A stretch of DNA of 64,000 nt from positions 7,745,001 through 7,809,000 of the forward strand of contig JACCIC010000002.1 in NCBI GenBank assembly GCA_018907035.1, in the 5' to 3' direction. Below are positions 51,131 through 63,300 of this stretch, in pieces (the stretch's first letter is position 1; each line of letters opens with the position of its first letter). Source of the stretch: Sycobia sp. Sy_11. Lineage: Eukaryota; Arthropoda; Insecta; Hymenoptera; Epichrysomallidae. A program made the translations under genes and the position numbers. The notes beneath the pieces are model-generated. The model was not told the DNA's origin. It did not search any database and saw nothing but the letters and a program-made list of their open reading frames with translations.

Positions 51131-51664
51131 GTGTTATACTTTAAGCTATAGTCGCAACGATCTTTAAGATTCGGAATCGACTGCAACGTCCGATGTTCCC
51201 ATAGACCTATAATTTAAACGCCAACACGAAATTCTTTGTTCCTCGAATCGCATATATAATAACTCTTTTCCGATTTTCCAATTCTAAACTAACGATATTT
51301 GCAGCGATTTCACTGCACCGAGGATCCGTTGCAAATTAGTAAGCGTATATTGATCATTTTTTGCGCCCTCGCCCGTCTACTCTCATCTGTCGGTGTGTCA
51401 AAAGAAACAGCTATACTTTTTCAAGTGTTTTTTTTTTTTTGTACTTTCGAATTTACTCGATAAATAAGCTAAAAACAAGTAAGACATAATACATAATACA
51501 TATAAGGATAATGCAAATTCATATTATCTGAGTGGAAATTATGATATATAGAACAACAAGTCGCTTTGCATATAATTTTAAAAAAATTAAAAACAGCCTT
51601 AAATAATAAATAGCTTTTTCATTAGTTATTTTGTTCCAACTCTCAATATGTGCTTTTTCCGATT

Positions 51665-51666
<2 letters not shown>

Positions 51667-51719
<53 letters not shown>
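51667..51719. repeat. (AT)26 microsatellite
   Basis: 53 bases of pure AT. Confidence 0.97.
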
Positions 51720-51721
<2 letters not shown>

Positions 51722-52618
51722 TATTGGAGTTCACCCCTTAAATAAAAAGGAGAAGAAGAAGAAAAGGAAATTCATTGCTACCCTGTTCCTGCGTCATCGA
51801 CCCACTTTCGCTTGCAATTTTCACGTCTATATAGCAGCACGTAGAAAAATAAATAAAATTACATTTGATCAGTCTCTTAACAATTTTTTCCAACCTACAC
51901 GACGATCCATCATGCGATCGATCAATTTCCATTTTCGGAATCAGCAAAAAAAAAGGGGGGGGGGGAAAGAGAAAAGAAGAAGGGATAGAACGATATAAAA
52001 CACGCGCCTCGACATTAGAGTCACTTTGCGCGCGGGCGAGAATTTACGAGAGCATTGACGACCGCGGATCGGAGATTGCGGAAGTGACATCGGGGTATGA
52101 AAATTTAATGCGGGCACGAGGGAGGATATTATATATACATATATCTATCTGTCCATATATACAGGGAGTGAGGATAGGTTACGGGGAGGGGGCCGAAATT
52201 CAGGGGCAAATTTAAATTTGAATTTATGAATCCGACCGCGGAGGAGCGGAATGCTGGCCGGGGATCCTGCGCTTATGTACATATACGCGCGATAAATCCG
52301 CTCGTCCTCCGCCGGTGCGTCTTGCATAGATACGGATTCAAGATGAGAACCGTCCGTGAAATATATTTATCAACCACTCCAGAGCCTCGTAATCGCGACT
52401 TCGGCATAATTCTCCGTCTGTCCCGGTATTACATATATATATATATATTAAAAATCGGTTCAACTTCACATTCATACGTGTAAATTCATCCCTACCACCC
52501 GAGAGCCACGGGAATTTATTCTCCTCGCTTCCCTCCGTAGGTTAAGTTATGTTTTAACTTTAGCTCGTACTCGTATCGACGTATACGCGCATATATTAAC
52601 CAATTCGTTGTGTTTCAA

Positions 52619-52622
<4 letters not shown>

Positions 52623-52673
<51 letters not shown>
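52623..52673. repeat. (TC)25 microsatellite
   Basis: Pure TC tract on the right of a GC-richer patch at 51.9-52.6 kb. Confidence 0.97.
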
Positions 52674-52676
<3 letters not shown>

Positions 52677-53565
52677 CTCTATCTCTGTTATCGCAAATAA
52701 GTACTTGCAGAACGTCAAAGAATGATGAAGAGGAGTAAATAGAGCGACGACCGCGCTTTTTTACCTAGCAATCGGTTGATGATGTAAAAATAGACCGAGA
52801 ATAGTTTAGAGAATAGAAAAAAAAACCCGTATCGTATAATAAGAAAAAAATTTCACATTAGCAGGGAATCTGAAATGTGGACATTGTTGTGATATTGTCG
52901 TGGATTTAGTAGAGCTTCGTATAGGGATTTGCAAATAATATTTCTAGTAACGTCCCTGGAGGAACGCGATATCCGTCACGTTATTGAAGGGCTTTGACAA
53001 ACATCGCCAACAATTGCCAAATGTGTCAAATTATCGAGATACTAAGTAGGAAAAAGTCAAGCAATATTTATTCAGTCAAAGTTTGGCAGAGTTCGGCGAA
53101 ATTAGATAAAGTCTTGGCAACTAATAAGAATATTAATAATTTATAAAACGTATAGACTTTCGACAATTTTTATTCGATGTTGAGATGGACGATTTAGAAA
53201 ATCTAATTCAATCTTAATAATCATACTTACTCAATGTTCATTCTTGAAAATATTTCAAAGCACAATTTTCTTAGAATTTTATACAATGTATATATATATA
53301 TATATATGAATACCTACATATGACACGAAGTCTTTACGATCCCATACCTCTTTATTAGTACTGTTGTTCTAAAAATTAAATCACACCTGGAAAGTTTCTA
53401 ATGAAATTGACTAGCAGCGCAAAGTTAAAGGACTTTTTAGAAAAAGTTAAGTTGAGATCGAGCTAAATCTAAATGAAAATGATAAAATTAAAATAATAAA
53501 TTTGTAAAAAGGGAATAAAGAAAATAAAGTTTAGAATATAATCAAATTAGTATCTAATAAAGAAA

Positions 53566-53568
<3 letters not shown>

Positions 53569-53616
<48 letters not shown>
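53569..53616. repeat. (TA)24 microsatellite
   Basis: Pure TA tract. Confidence 0.97.
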
Positions 53617-53618
<2 letters not shown>

Positions 53619-54413
53619 AATTCTATTCCTCGCTGAACGACCGAGTATGTGTAACATTAAATTTTTGAGCATTATATATAAAAAAATGAGCAAGATATCT
53701 TGCACAAGAAAGATAAAATAATTATAAAGCCTCGTTTGAAAATGAAATTAGGAAGCGGACTTTCTAACGGCATTAAATAATTATAAGGATTGTATGATGG
53801 AAAATAAAAATACAGCAAGACGAAATTTGAAATTGTACATAAAGACGATTTTTATTTTTAAATACTTCTTGGACACCAATACTTTTTTGTGTTGTGCTTC
53901 TATCACTCACATATTCTTGTCACTCTCATTCTCTCACACTCACGCTTGCACTCTTTCTCTCTCTCTCTCTCTCTCTCTCCCTTTCTTATTCACTTTCTTT
54001 GCTATAATAATGCTAATTCAGCGAGCGCGTGTTTTATGTCCATCCTTTCTCTCATTCTCCCCCTCCCACCCTCACTCCCCCTCGTTCTCTTTTATACGCT
54101 TCAATGTTCGCCCTGCGACGTGTATCTTTTTCTTTCAGCCCCATCCCTCCCTAAAAATCGCTAGAAAATCTTACGAAATCTTTACCATATTCGATTGCGG
54201 TTTCTGTCTGTGTGGGTGTATGTGTACGTGTGTGTGTCTCTGTATGTATGCGTACGTATGTGGAAAAACATTGTTAAAGCGACACCCCTCCGATGTTCGA
54301 AAGCACACGAGCGAAACGAAACCTTGTTTTATTTTTCTCTTTACGTTGCTTTGCACCCGCCAATTATACACCCGCAAACGTTACGGCCTCGAAATTTGGA
54401 CTTTCTTTGTGTG

Positions 54414-54418
<5 letters not shown>

Positions 54419-54479
<61 letters not shown>
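54419..54479. repeat. (AT)30 microsatellite
   Basis: 61 bases of AT, the longest AT tract in the window. Confidence 0.97.
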
Positions 54480-54481
<2 letters not shown>

Positions 54482-55088
54482 CGAACGAAAAGTTTCGATA
54501 TAAGCATATATATAGTAATTCTTATACAAAACAAAAAAAACACCCGGATAAGAAATTTATGAGTATACGTCGTATTATTCGAATTATTTCTTACTCCGAT
54601 TGTCCCCCCCCCTTACATATTTTTTTAAAACATTCAACAACATATGTATTTAATTTTCCGCGCGTGACCCCGGCAAGCTCAATTTCTCAAGTTCATTGAT
54701 AAATGTTATATCGATAAATATACAAAATTCATATTGTACGCTGAGAATGGACTAAAAGTTGAAAACGTTCGCTGAGAACGTCGAAAAGATGCGCAAAAAC
54801 GAACGAAGAAGCCTCGACAGCGTACTGTTTTTTACGCCCGACCCAACTGAAAAAAAAAATAGCCAAAAAAAATCTAAGAAAAAGAAAAAGAGCACGCTTG
54901 GAAATTACGTTAACTCTCCCCTTCCCCCAAAATGCTTAATTATACCGAGCACAATTTTCTAATTTTTTCTCTCTCGTATGTGTGCGCGCGCGCGAGCCAA
55001 ACGCTGCCTGCAAACGGCATCGTATTATTATTATTATTATTATTTTTCTTACATCAGCACAAAATCGCACGCATACGTGTATATATAA

Positions 55089-55092
<4 letters not shown>

Positions 55093-55145
<53 letters not shown>
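55093..55145. repeat. (AT)26 microsatellite
   Basis: Pure AT tract; a short (ATT)n lies just before it at about 55025-55043. Confidence 0.97.
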
Positions 55146-55148
<3 letters not shown>

Positions 55149-57858
55149 AATGTACGATATCGGGCTCCCGCTATATATTAATCTTCGTTTTATATAGTTA
55201 CCCCTTTAATTTTATTCTGCACTCGCTTCGAAAAAATCGCGATAATGCATTATATTAAAGCGCGCGGCGGTACGCAAGCAACAATATATACACATGAAAA
55301 AAGCGCCATTGTTTTTTATTTCTTTATTTTTTGCTTCTTTTTTTTTGCTTTATTTTAAATTACCATTAATCCCCTCGTATATTCTTTTCACTCTGTGCTT
55401 CTTCTGTTTTTTTTTTGTTTTTTTTTTTTTTTTTTTTTTTTGTTCTGTGGCCAAGTGTTCAGCGCGAGGGATACAGGAGAATTGTTTCGTGTCTCTTTCG
55501 TTCTCGCTCTATATCAAGCGCGTTTCGCTCTCCTTTGTTTTTTTTTTTTTTTTTTTTAATACGAATTGACTGATTTTTTTTCACAATTTTGCCCAGGCAA
55601 TACGTCGTCGGGATCTATGCATTTTTTTGCGGGAAAATTTTCTTTTCTCTTTCTCTCTATTCAATATTGACACTTTTAGGCGACTCGGAAACTTTGCTTT
55701 TACAGTAGTTACACGTAAAAAATTGGAAAATTTCTTAAAAGAAAAAGACTATATATATATAATGCATTTGGAAAAAGGTCTTTCTTATAAATTCCTTTAC
55801 ATGATTTTAATTTTCGTTTAGCTTACGTTGGTTTTCTTTTTCTTTTCTAATACTTAGATTCTAGATATGAAATCTTTTCGTCGACATTACAATATTGCAA
55901 CATTAATTCGATTACTTGAATTTTTGATATAACTAGAAATTTATTTACCACTTTGCTTAACATCATGACTTTATACTTGGACAAATAAATCGTAGAATTC
56001 GTTTCCACAATTTAGCATGCGATGCTATAAGTTACAGTTAATCGTATTAATTATTAAAATAATCAATGATTAATACAATTAAACGAGCAACATTAAATTA
56101 CATTTCGAAAGTTAGGTAGAATGGAACGTAACAAAAAAGTATTATGCAAAATTCCAGATACCTTATATAATTAAACGATTTCTCATTTAAACTTATTCGA
56201 TTCTCTTCTTAGCACATAGATAATTGCATATATATATACACACATAATTCCATTCCTTGCTTCATTCATACACATTGTCAGTTATATAATTTTTATACTC
56301 TTGTCTTTTCCCCAAAAAAAACTTTCCAACTCCTCGCGCTCACACTGGCTACTTATTTTCTACTAGATTTTCTATTTCAAGCCCTATCTCATCGCTTTCT
56401 TCGTTTATACAGAGACGGAACAAGTGCGTGTCTTTCCTTTCATTTCTTTCTCATTTTAAATACAATTCAGTTTATTCATTAGTCGCTTAGAAGGTTTTCA
56501 CTTGAGGAATAAAGCAACTGATTGTGCGCACTTTCGATATCTATATTATTTTGTCCCTCGTCGCTGGGATGATTTTTTTTTTTTTTTTCAATGTCAATAT
56601 TTCACCGCTGCTTATTTTGTTTATACGCTCGTTAAAACGGAACTTTGGTATATCGACTGCTTCGAAGCAAATTTTCTGCTCTCCGTCAAAAATTTTGCGC
56701 ATCGTTCAATTATTTATACGCCGACAATCGTTATTTTATAATGTTAGATTGTATTTTGATCGAACGTTACCGAAAGCAACGTTCCCTTTCAAAATGGAAG
56801 TGATACTTTGTGCGACTATTTGGGTGTTGTTTATCGATAAAAATAAATTTTTGGCTTGTCGTGTTCGATTCTACCGAGAGCCTGACGTTTCATTTGCTTT
56901 TGATTATTTATTTATTTTTTTTTTTTATTTTATTTGCATACATCAATAACACTTAAATATTAATTAAGTACGCTGCATTAATTAATAATGTATATTCCTT
57001 AAAAATGGTATTCTGAAATTTTTTTAGTAATTTCGTTTTCTTTCTTCCTTAAATAATGATCAATGCCAAAAATTTATGTCGTAAACTTGGTTCTCTCTTA
57101 ACAATATCGATCGTATTAAATATAAATAAAAAAAAAATGGAAACATTAATGATTTCCATTTCATTCATTATCGTACAAAATTATTTTTTTTTTTTTTTTG
57201 GCACCTGTGATTATTAATAAATCATTGTTCGGCTACGCGAAGCGTAAAAATGAAAATTTTCAGAAGCCAAGATCAAGGAATGCGATTTTAATATGTTTCT
57301 TTTAAAGGCTACATCGCATCGCTCTCGGCAGATCCTCACACTTACAAATCGTCAATCGTTTCTCCAAGCGGTACCGCAAAATTGAACGCGCAAAAATTAA
57401 AGAACGCCATTCTCGTCGCTTTACAAACAGTTAGGCCCACAATGATACATCTCGAGCGACGGCTCGGGTCTCCGGACATTTTTTAATTATCGGTCCAATC
57501 GTCAGTCACTCGCGCGCGTCGATTGTGCAAAATTGACCGACCTCAGATTGGAGAATGAGATACAAATTTTCAACTGCCTAGACCAACAATCTCCGGATTG
57601 GCCTACGTAATTACGACATTAGTGCAAAAAATGGCGAACCATTGAAGGCCCTATGAAAAATCACGACTCTTATTACAATTACTTTCGCAAAAATCTCATT
57701 TGTAAAAAAGCACTAACACCGAGGCTTAGCCCTTGCTTCCGTTCGCGGAGTAAGTATATTTATTAACGCGCCTTCCCACGTGCGGAGAAGCCGAGTGAAA
57801 TCACATTCATTGACTAACAATAAAACGAAATTGAAAATAAACATATTAAAAAATAATG

Positions 57859-57875
57859 TTAATAATAATAATAAT

Positions 57876-57936
<61 letters not shown>

Positions 57937-57995
57937 GTAAGAGTAATAATAATAGTAATAGTGATGATGATAATAATTATAATATAATGATGGAG
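57859..57995. repeat. (AAT)n trinucleotide repeat
   Basis: More than 20 nearly perfect AAT units, decaying into AGT/GATGAT units at the right. The poly-Asn frame here is the repeat and not a gene. Confidence 0.95.
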
Positions 57996-59462
57996 ACAAT
58001 TATTATAGCGATTTTAATCCTGTTACGAACGAATTTACCCAAAAAAGTGTCAATTAAAATTACGATATATTTCTCTGGCTTTAAGAGCAAATTTATATAC
58101 TTAAAATAAATAAGCACTTATTGCTAAAATTAAAATTACAACCAATGAGATGAAATACATGATGCGATTCTTTTGTTCTTTTATTCAGGTGAACAGTAGT
58201 ATATTTGTACAATTATTATGTATAATGTATTTATAAATTCAGACTAAAAAACTAAAATAAATTATAAAGAAGAAAACGATTTTAATACACTATAACACAA
58301 TGATGATTCGCGAATTTTTTTATACAAATTATTAAAAATGAACTAAAACTTTAAATAAAGAATACGAATAAAAAATCATAACATAAAGAATAATTTTTGT
58401 CTACGTAGATTAGACAAAGATAAAATTACACAATGAAAAATAATCAGTTCATATTCTCACTTTTTCGCTCGGATTCCCCTCCTGTAAATCTTACAAGATT
58501 CACGCAATATATTTACGAAAAAGATAATATCGATCTTTTTCACTATTATAGTGTACACAAAAACTTCTTATGAAAAACTTATGCGTGGGAGTCGATCCTC
58601 TCTTAGGCTTCTGCTTATCGCATTTTACATTTATTTTATTTATTTTCTGCTCCACTCCTCCTTCCTCCACACACCGACATTTATGTGTAAACGTTACGTA
58701 CGAATGTATAAAATCTCGCGTTCATGGAGGTCATCAGTAATCGCTGAGTTATACTTATTTCTTGTTCTTTTTTTCACTATGAAAAACTTGTTTAGTTCAT
58801 ACTTTTTTCTTATGACACAGGCATACTTGCTTTTTTATTATTTTCATCGTTTTCTCGATTGAATTCAATTCGAGAAGGAATTGTATGTATAAATGTAAAT
58901 GTCTCGATGGCTATTTTATGAAAATCAGATGGATTGAAATAGTTAAAAACTATTTTTCAACGAACGTATATTTTCAACAATCTTCCGATGGCACGCGATA
59001 TGTTGGTGCACTAACAAATATAATTATTCAATTAAATTAAAACGTATCGATTATTACCCTTGTATTTTTATATAAAAGAAATTCATTTTAATAAGAGCTT
59101 GATAGAGTTCATTAAAAATTAGTTATAATTTCAGATAACAAAAATACTCGAGCAATATATCTGAATAGTATTCAAAAAATTTGGTTGTATTTTCTGATTT
59201 AATTCGAATAATTTTATTTTTTAGTGTAAAATATGAATATCTGAGCAGAAATATAGTTGGGAAAGTAAGAGCTAATGTTTAGAACCAATAAAAAATATGG
59301 ACGATGAAAGTTAGATGTTGAACATAAAGATATTAATTGTAATTTTACACATATAACGATATATTTTTAATACTCCTTAGGTACGAATTCTTAGCGAGTA
59401 TATAAACACACTCTCTCTCTTCTAAAAAAGTGGGAATGCTCAAGTTAGATGCTACCTTCCTT

Positions 59463-59468
59463 TTTATT
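59463..59468 (-). terminator. Candidate poly(A) signal AATAAA
   Basis: This is the nearest canonical hexamer downstream of the RhoGAP stop codon on the minus strand. Its composition alone does not prove use. Confidence 0.3.
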
Positions 59469-60153
59469 ACACTCGGCATGGCACTAACTAACAAGTTTGT
59501 TCTCACATCATGGAATGATTATGGCGCGATTTTCCCGTTTTTAAATTACAATATAAGCGTCGTTTCGTTTCACCATTACTCACTCTCGTTTCTCACTTTC
59601 ACCAAAGAAAAACCATTGCTGTCAGCATTTTCATTGGTACAAAGCAATATCAACTTGGGCTGGTTATTTTTTTCATATTCGAATTAATCTTTGTATTTTC
59701 TCTTTTCTTTCGGAATACTTTATATATAATATCTATATCATTTAAACACTACCTAAAAAATTCTACCTAACATTTTTTTTTATACTCTTGACGAACGATG
59801 GCTAAATATATGTCTAATAAATACACAACCACGTCTTTCTCACTATACATCGAAAAAAGAGAAGAAAGAAGAAACAATTCTTTCTATACAAGATTTACCT
59901 AGAGCCTCTTTTTATGTTAAATGCTAACTTTAAAAGTGTTCATTTTTTTCAATTGTTAGGCTCCTCAGTTAAAATAATAAAAAAATAAAGACTAATCGTA
60001 TCGCGAAAGCCAAGAATAATTGAATGAAATACCTATAACCAATTAAAAACTATGACTTTTAAGACCTTCACATTTATCTGCAATTTTGTTGAATTTTTCA
60101 ACGGGATGACAATAATTTGTTCGTGCGCATTAGATAACGTAGTAATTTCTCGC
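59463..60153 (-). other. Putative 3' UTR of the RhoGAP gene
   Basis: The sequence after the RhoGAP stop is AT-rich and non-coding. The first AATAAA I found downstream on the minus strand is at 59463-59468, about 690 bases past the stop. It is a weak candidate because such hexamers are common in AT-rich DNA. Confidence 0.35.
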
Positions 60154-60352
60154 TCAAACCATGACGATAGCTTCTTTACCACAGAAAAGGAATGGGTATT
60201 GATCGATCATTGTTTGAACGACGTCCTCGAGGTAAGGCCTCATCGCCTCGAACCTTCCAAGGTCGTTGAACTCGATCGGTAAAAGTGTTGGCCACCAACA
60301 GATAGCTAAATTCTTACTATCCATGCTATTTAATTTGCAATTCTCAGCAACC
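60154..60352 (-). CDS. RhoGAPp190: RhoGAP gene, terminal coding exon with stop
   Basis: The exon follows TTATCAG and reads VAENCKLNSMDSKNLAICWW, then PTLLPIEFNDLGRF and a last helix, YLEDVVQTMIDQYPFLFCG. It ends in a TGA stop at 60154-60156. KNLAICWWPTL is the last strongly conserved RhoGAP motif. The final residues VMV-COOH could serve as a PDZ ligand, which is inference only. Confidence 0.9.
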
Positions 60353-63300
60353 CTGATAAAAAAATGAATGAAGGTTTTTTAATATAGGCAAGAATTGTTA
60401 TTTGTAAAAGGCTATTAAAGTAAGAAACAAGGTGAAAAAAGTTTTTTCGAAAAATACTTTTTTAAACGAAAAGAAATTTTTTAAATCAAGAAAAATAAAG
60501 TATTGATTAAATACTCACTTAACGAAATGTTGGAATATAAATTTCAGCACATCAAAGTTGATCGAATTTAGTTTAGTCAGCATCATACGTAGAGCCAGTA
60601 ATCTGCCGCTTCGATCTAAAACGCAGCGTTCGCACAGGAAAGGGAGAAACAGACAAGAGAAATAAGCGGTTATTACAACATCAAAAGCCAATCTAGCACC
60701 GATTTTCAATTCAATAATTATTATTATTAAGTGATAGTGTATAAACGAATGTTAAAATCCATAGAAATATTTAAATGTTATATTGAATAATTATAGGTAT
60801 TTGTAATGTCTTAATTAATATTTAACAAAAAGATTTAACTACACATACAAAGCTTATCTACGCAGTTAAATCTTTATCCAAGCTACGTTTGATAAATTTA
60901 TTTCTACTAGGATTTTGGTTAATTTCTCGTTACATTTTAAATAATATTATGTAATTTTTTTACTATACATGATCAAAATTTACTCAAAAGATTAAATACT
61001 TCAAGTTTAAATATTATTAACAGAATTTCTTATCTTGGATTTTACATTATCAATACAAAAAATGAAAAAGTTAAAGAAAAAAACCAACCTTCCATATTCA
61101 TGCATGTCGCGGACATCGGTTTGCTGATACCACGTGCACCTTTAGATTAAAAAAGTAAAAAACATAATTGTAAACATAAATTAATTAATTTTCTCTATAT
61201 AAATGTATAAATTCAATAAGTGTATTGAAACAAAAAAAAATACAGCGTAGCGTCTGGCCAACTGAAAAGTAAATAAATATATTTCTGCAGCACAGCCTAA
61301 TATCATTACTTCTATACTGAGAGAAAATAAATAAAAGAGCATGCCTTGCACTAACGATGACTTACCGGATATGTCTTCAAGCTGAGTCATGCTTTCTTTA
61401 TCTATAAGAGGAGGTAGCCTCTTCGAAAAGAAGTCTTTAAGCGCAGTAGCCACGGCGTTCACGGGAATATCTAATGAGTGTATGTCCACATTACCATCTA
61501 AAAAATTAATCATAAAAATGTTCGTAATCAAAAAATTGCACTATTTTTAACTTGAAAATATAAAACATTTCCCAATGTACAACCGCTAATAACTTACCTT
61601 CTTCAAACTTCTGGAATAGTAACTCGACGTGGGCTCGATTTCCGGGGACCCTGTAAATTCCTTCCGAATCAAGGCCCTCGTCCTCGATAAATCTCACGCA
61701 CTTCTCGAGAAACAAGGGTACGGGATTAGTATCACTCTGAGCGAAATCTTCAATAAGTGTCTGAGGCATCATAGACTGAATGGACATGTTAATTCCGCAG
61801 CCTTGGCCGCTCTTTGCCTGCTTTATCTTATCCTGCTTCTTTTTTTCGCGCTCGCGCTCCTTTTCTGCGTGCCTCTTCAGTTTCTCCTCCTGAATGTAAA
61901 GGTCATAATTCAAAGAATCAAAAAATGTACTATTGTACTTTTACTATATGCTGATTTTAATTTATCTTTACACTGAACTTATTAGATTTCAATCCACACG
62001 CTTATTTAATTTTGCTATTAATGATCTTTATTATGTACGTTGATATGATAAATTAACTAACTTATTATATTACCTTAAGTCTGCGTTTCTCCAGCTTTTC
62101 GTCCTCTTTCGCCTTTTGCTTATCGCGCTTGCGTGTTAATTTGTCTTGGCCGTCCTTGTTTTTGGTGAGTAACCCAAAGCTCGGCGAATTAATTTCACGA
62201 GGTGATGATACGTCTAGACTCGACTCGTCGTCGGGCATGCTCGCAAAGTTGTTCTCGCCAACGAGATTACGCTGTTTTGCTGACATCGTGCTGAACATCT
62301 CCTGGGTCATGTGTTTAAGGTTGAAGGGGTGCTGAAGGGTTTGTGCAAGGTGATGCTGCGGCAGTGAATTGCCAAATTTCTTTCGGAGATTTGTCGCTGG
62401 ATACTTAGCCCGCAGTTTTGTGCGTGACCTCGACGGATGCTCCTGATCACTTGATTCTGAACTGTCTGCACTTTCACTTGATACTGGACAATAACAGATT
62501 TTTCTTAAAGTATTTATTAAACTACTATCTTGGAAATTAACCTTTCGAAAAGAGAATGTAAATCTCTTACAAAAATCAATGTCATCATAAAATCTTATGA
62601 TGACATTGATTTGTTGTGTCAAAAAAAATGTGTTGTTTAAAAACGACATTCTCAATACTGAACAAAAAAGAGCATTATATAATGAAAACTGTGTACTATT
62701 TGTTAATATTGCAATCTTATTAAAAAATATTAAGGGCGCTTCAACTATCTTTCTTGTTAAATATATTACTTCATTAATAGGCAAAACAACTTTAATATAG
62801 TAATATCTTCTAAACTAAAGAATATTTCTAAAGTTTTTATTTAAATCTTTATTTTATAAAAAATTTAATTGATCATATTTAACTTTTTTCATTCCAAAAA
62901 GATTTCAGCATAAAAAATCAAACGTATACAAGTGTAAAGATATATTCCTTGTACCTCTTTCATTAGGGTCAACTCTCCAATTTTTGTCGTCTTTCATACT
63001 GTAATTTAGTCCAACAATGCCATCACCCATTACGCCCATGCCGCCTCCTCCAACGCCAGCCATCGAGGGCACCTTGGGCGTTGCGACCGGTATAGCCGTT
63101 CGTTTTTTGCGTTGGCGCTTGTGCGACGCCATCTTCTTATTATTGGACTTACCCAACGCCTCGGCTATCATCGGACATTCTAGTGGACTCCACTCTGAAT
63201 CCGAATCGCTATAAGCTGTCGAGGGTGAATCTATAGGATTTTCAGTGAAAGGATAAATTTATTATAATATTCGTATAGACAATAATTATGAAATTTCATA

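Larger units (their letters stand above)
48704..53790. other. Intergenic DNA between MITE and the pyrimidine-rich region
   Basis: Bases 48900-49560 are C/G-rich with homopolymer runs. Bases 49600-51500 are AT-rich. Bases 51900-52560 are GC-richer and repeat-poor. Nothing coding is supported. Confidence 0.45.
53791..59462. other. Pyrimidine-rich (plus strand) intergenic region
   Basis: T-runs and C/T-rich stretches dominate the plus strand here, for example 55300-55660, including a T-run of about 36 bases at 55406-55441 with one G. No coding sequence is supported. It could be extended 3' UTR, an antisense RNA or neutral DNA with strand bias. Confidence 0.35.

Noticed and set aside
53794..54480. 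Plus-strand open frame of 228 codons
   Set aside because: It is dominated by translated CT, GT and AT tracts and pyrimidine-rich DNA, and ends inside the (AT)n repeat.
57780..58109. Frame with a long poly-Asn run
   Set aside because: It is the (AAT)n microsatellite in frame, with no coding support around it.
61181..61531. Minus-strand frame of 116 codons reaching past RhoGAP exon F
   Set aside because: Only 61366-61497 is exon; the rest on both sides is intron read-through past the GT and AG sites.
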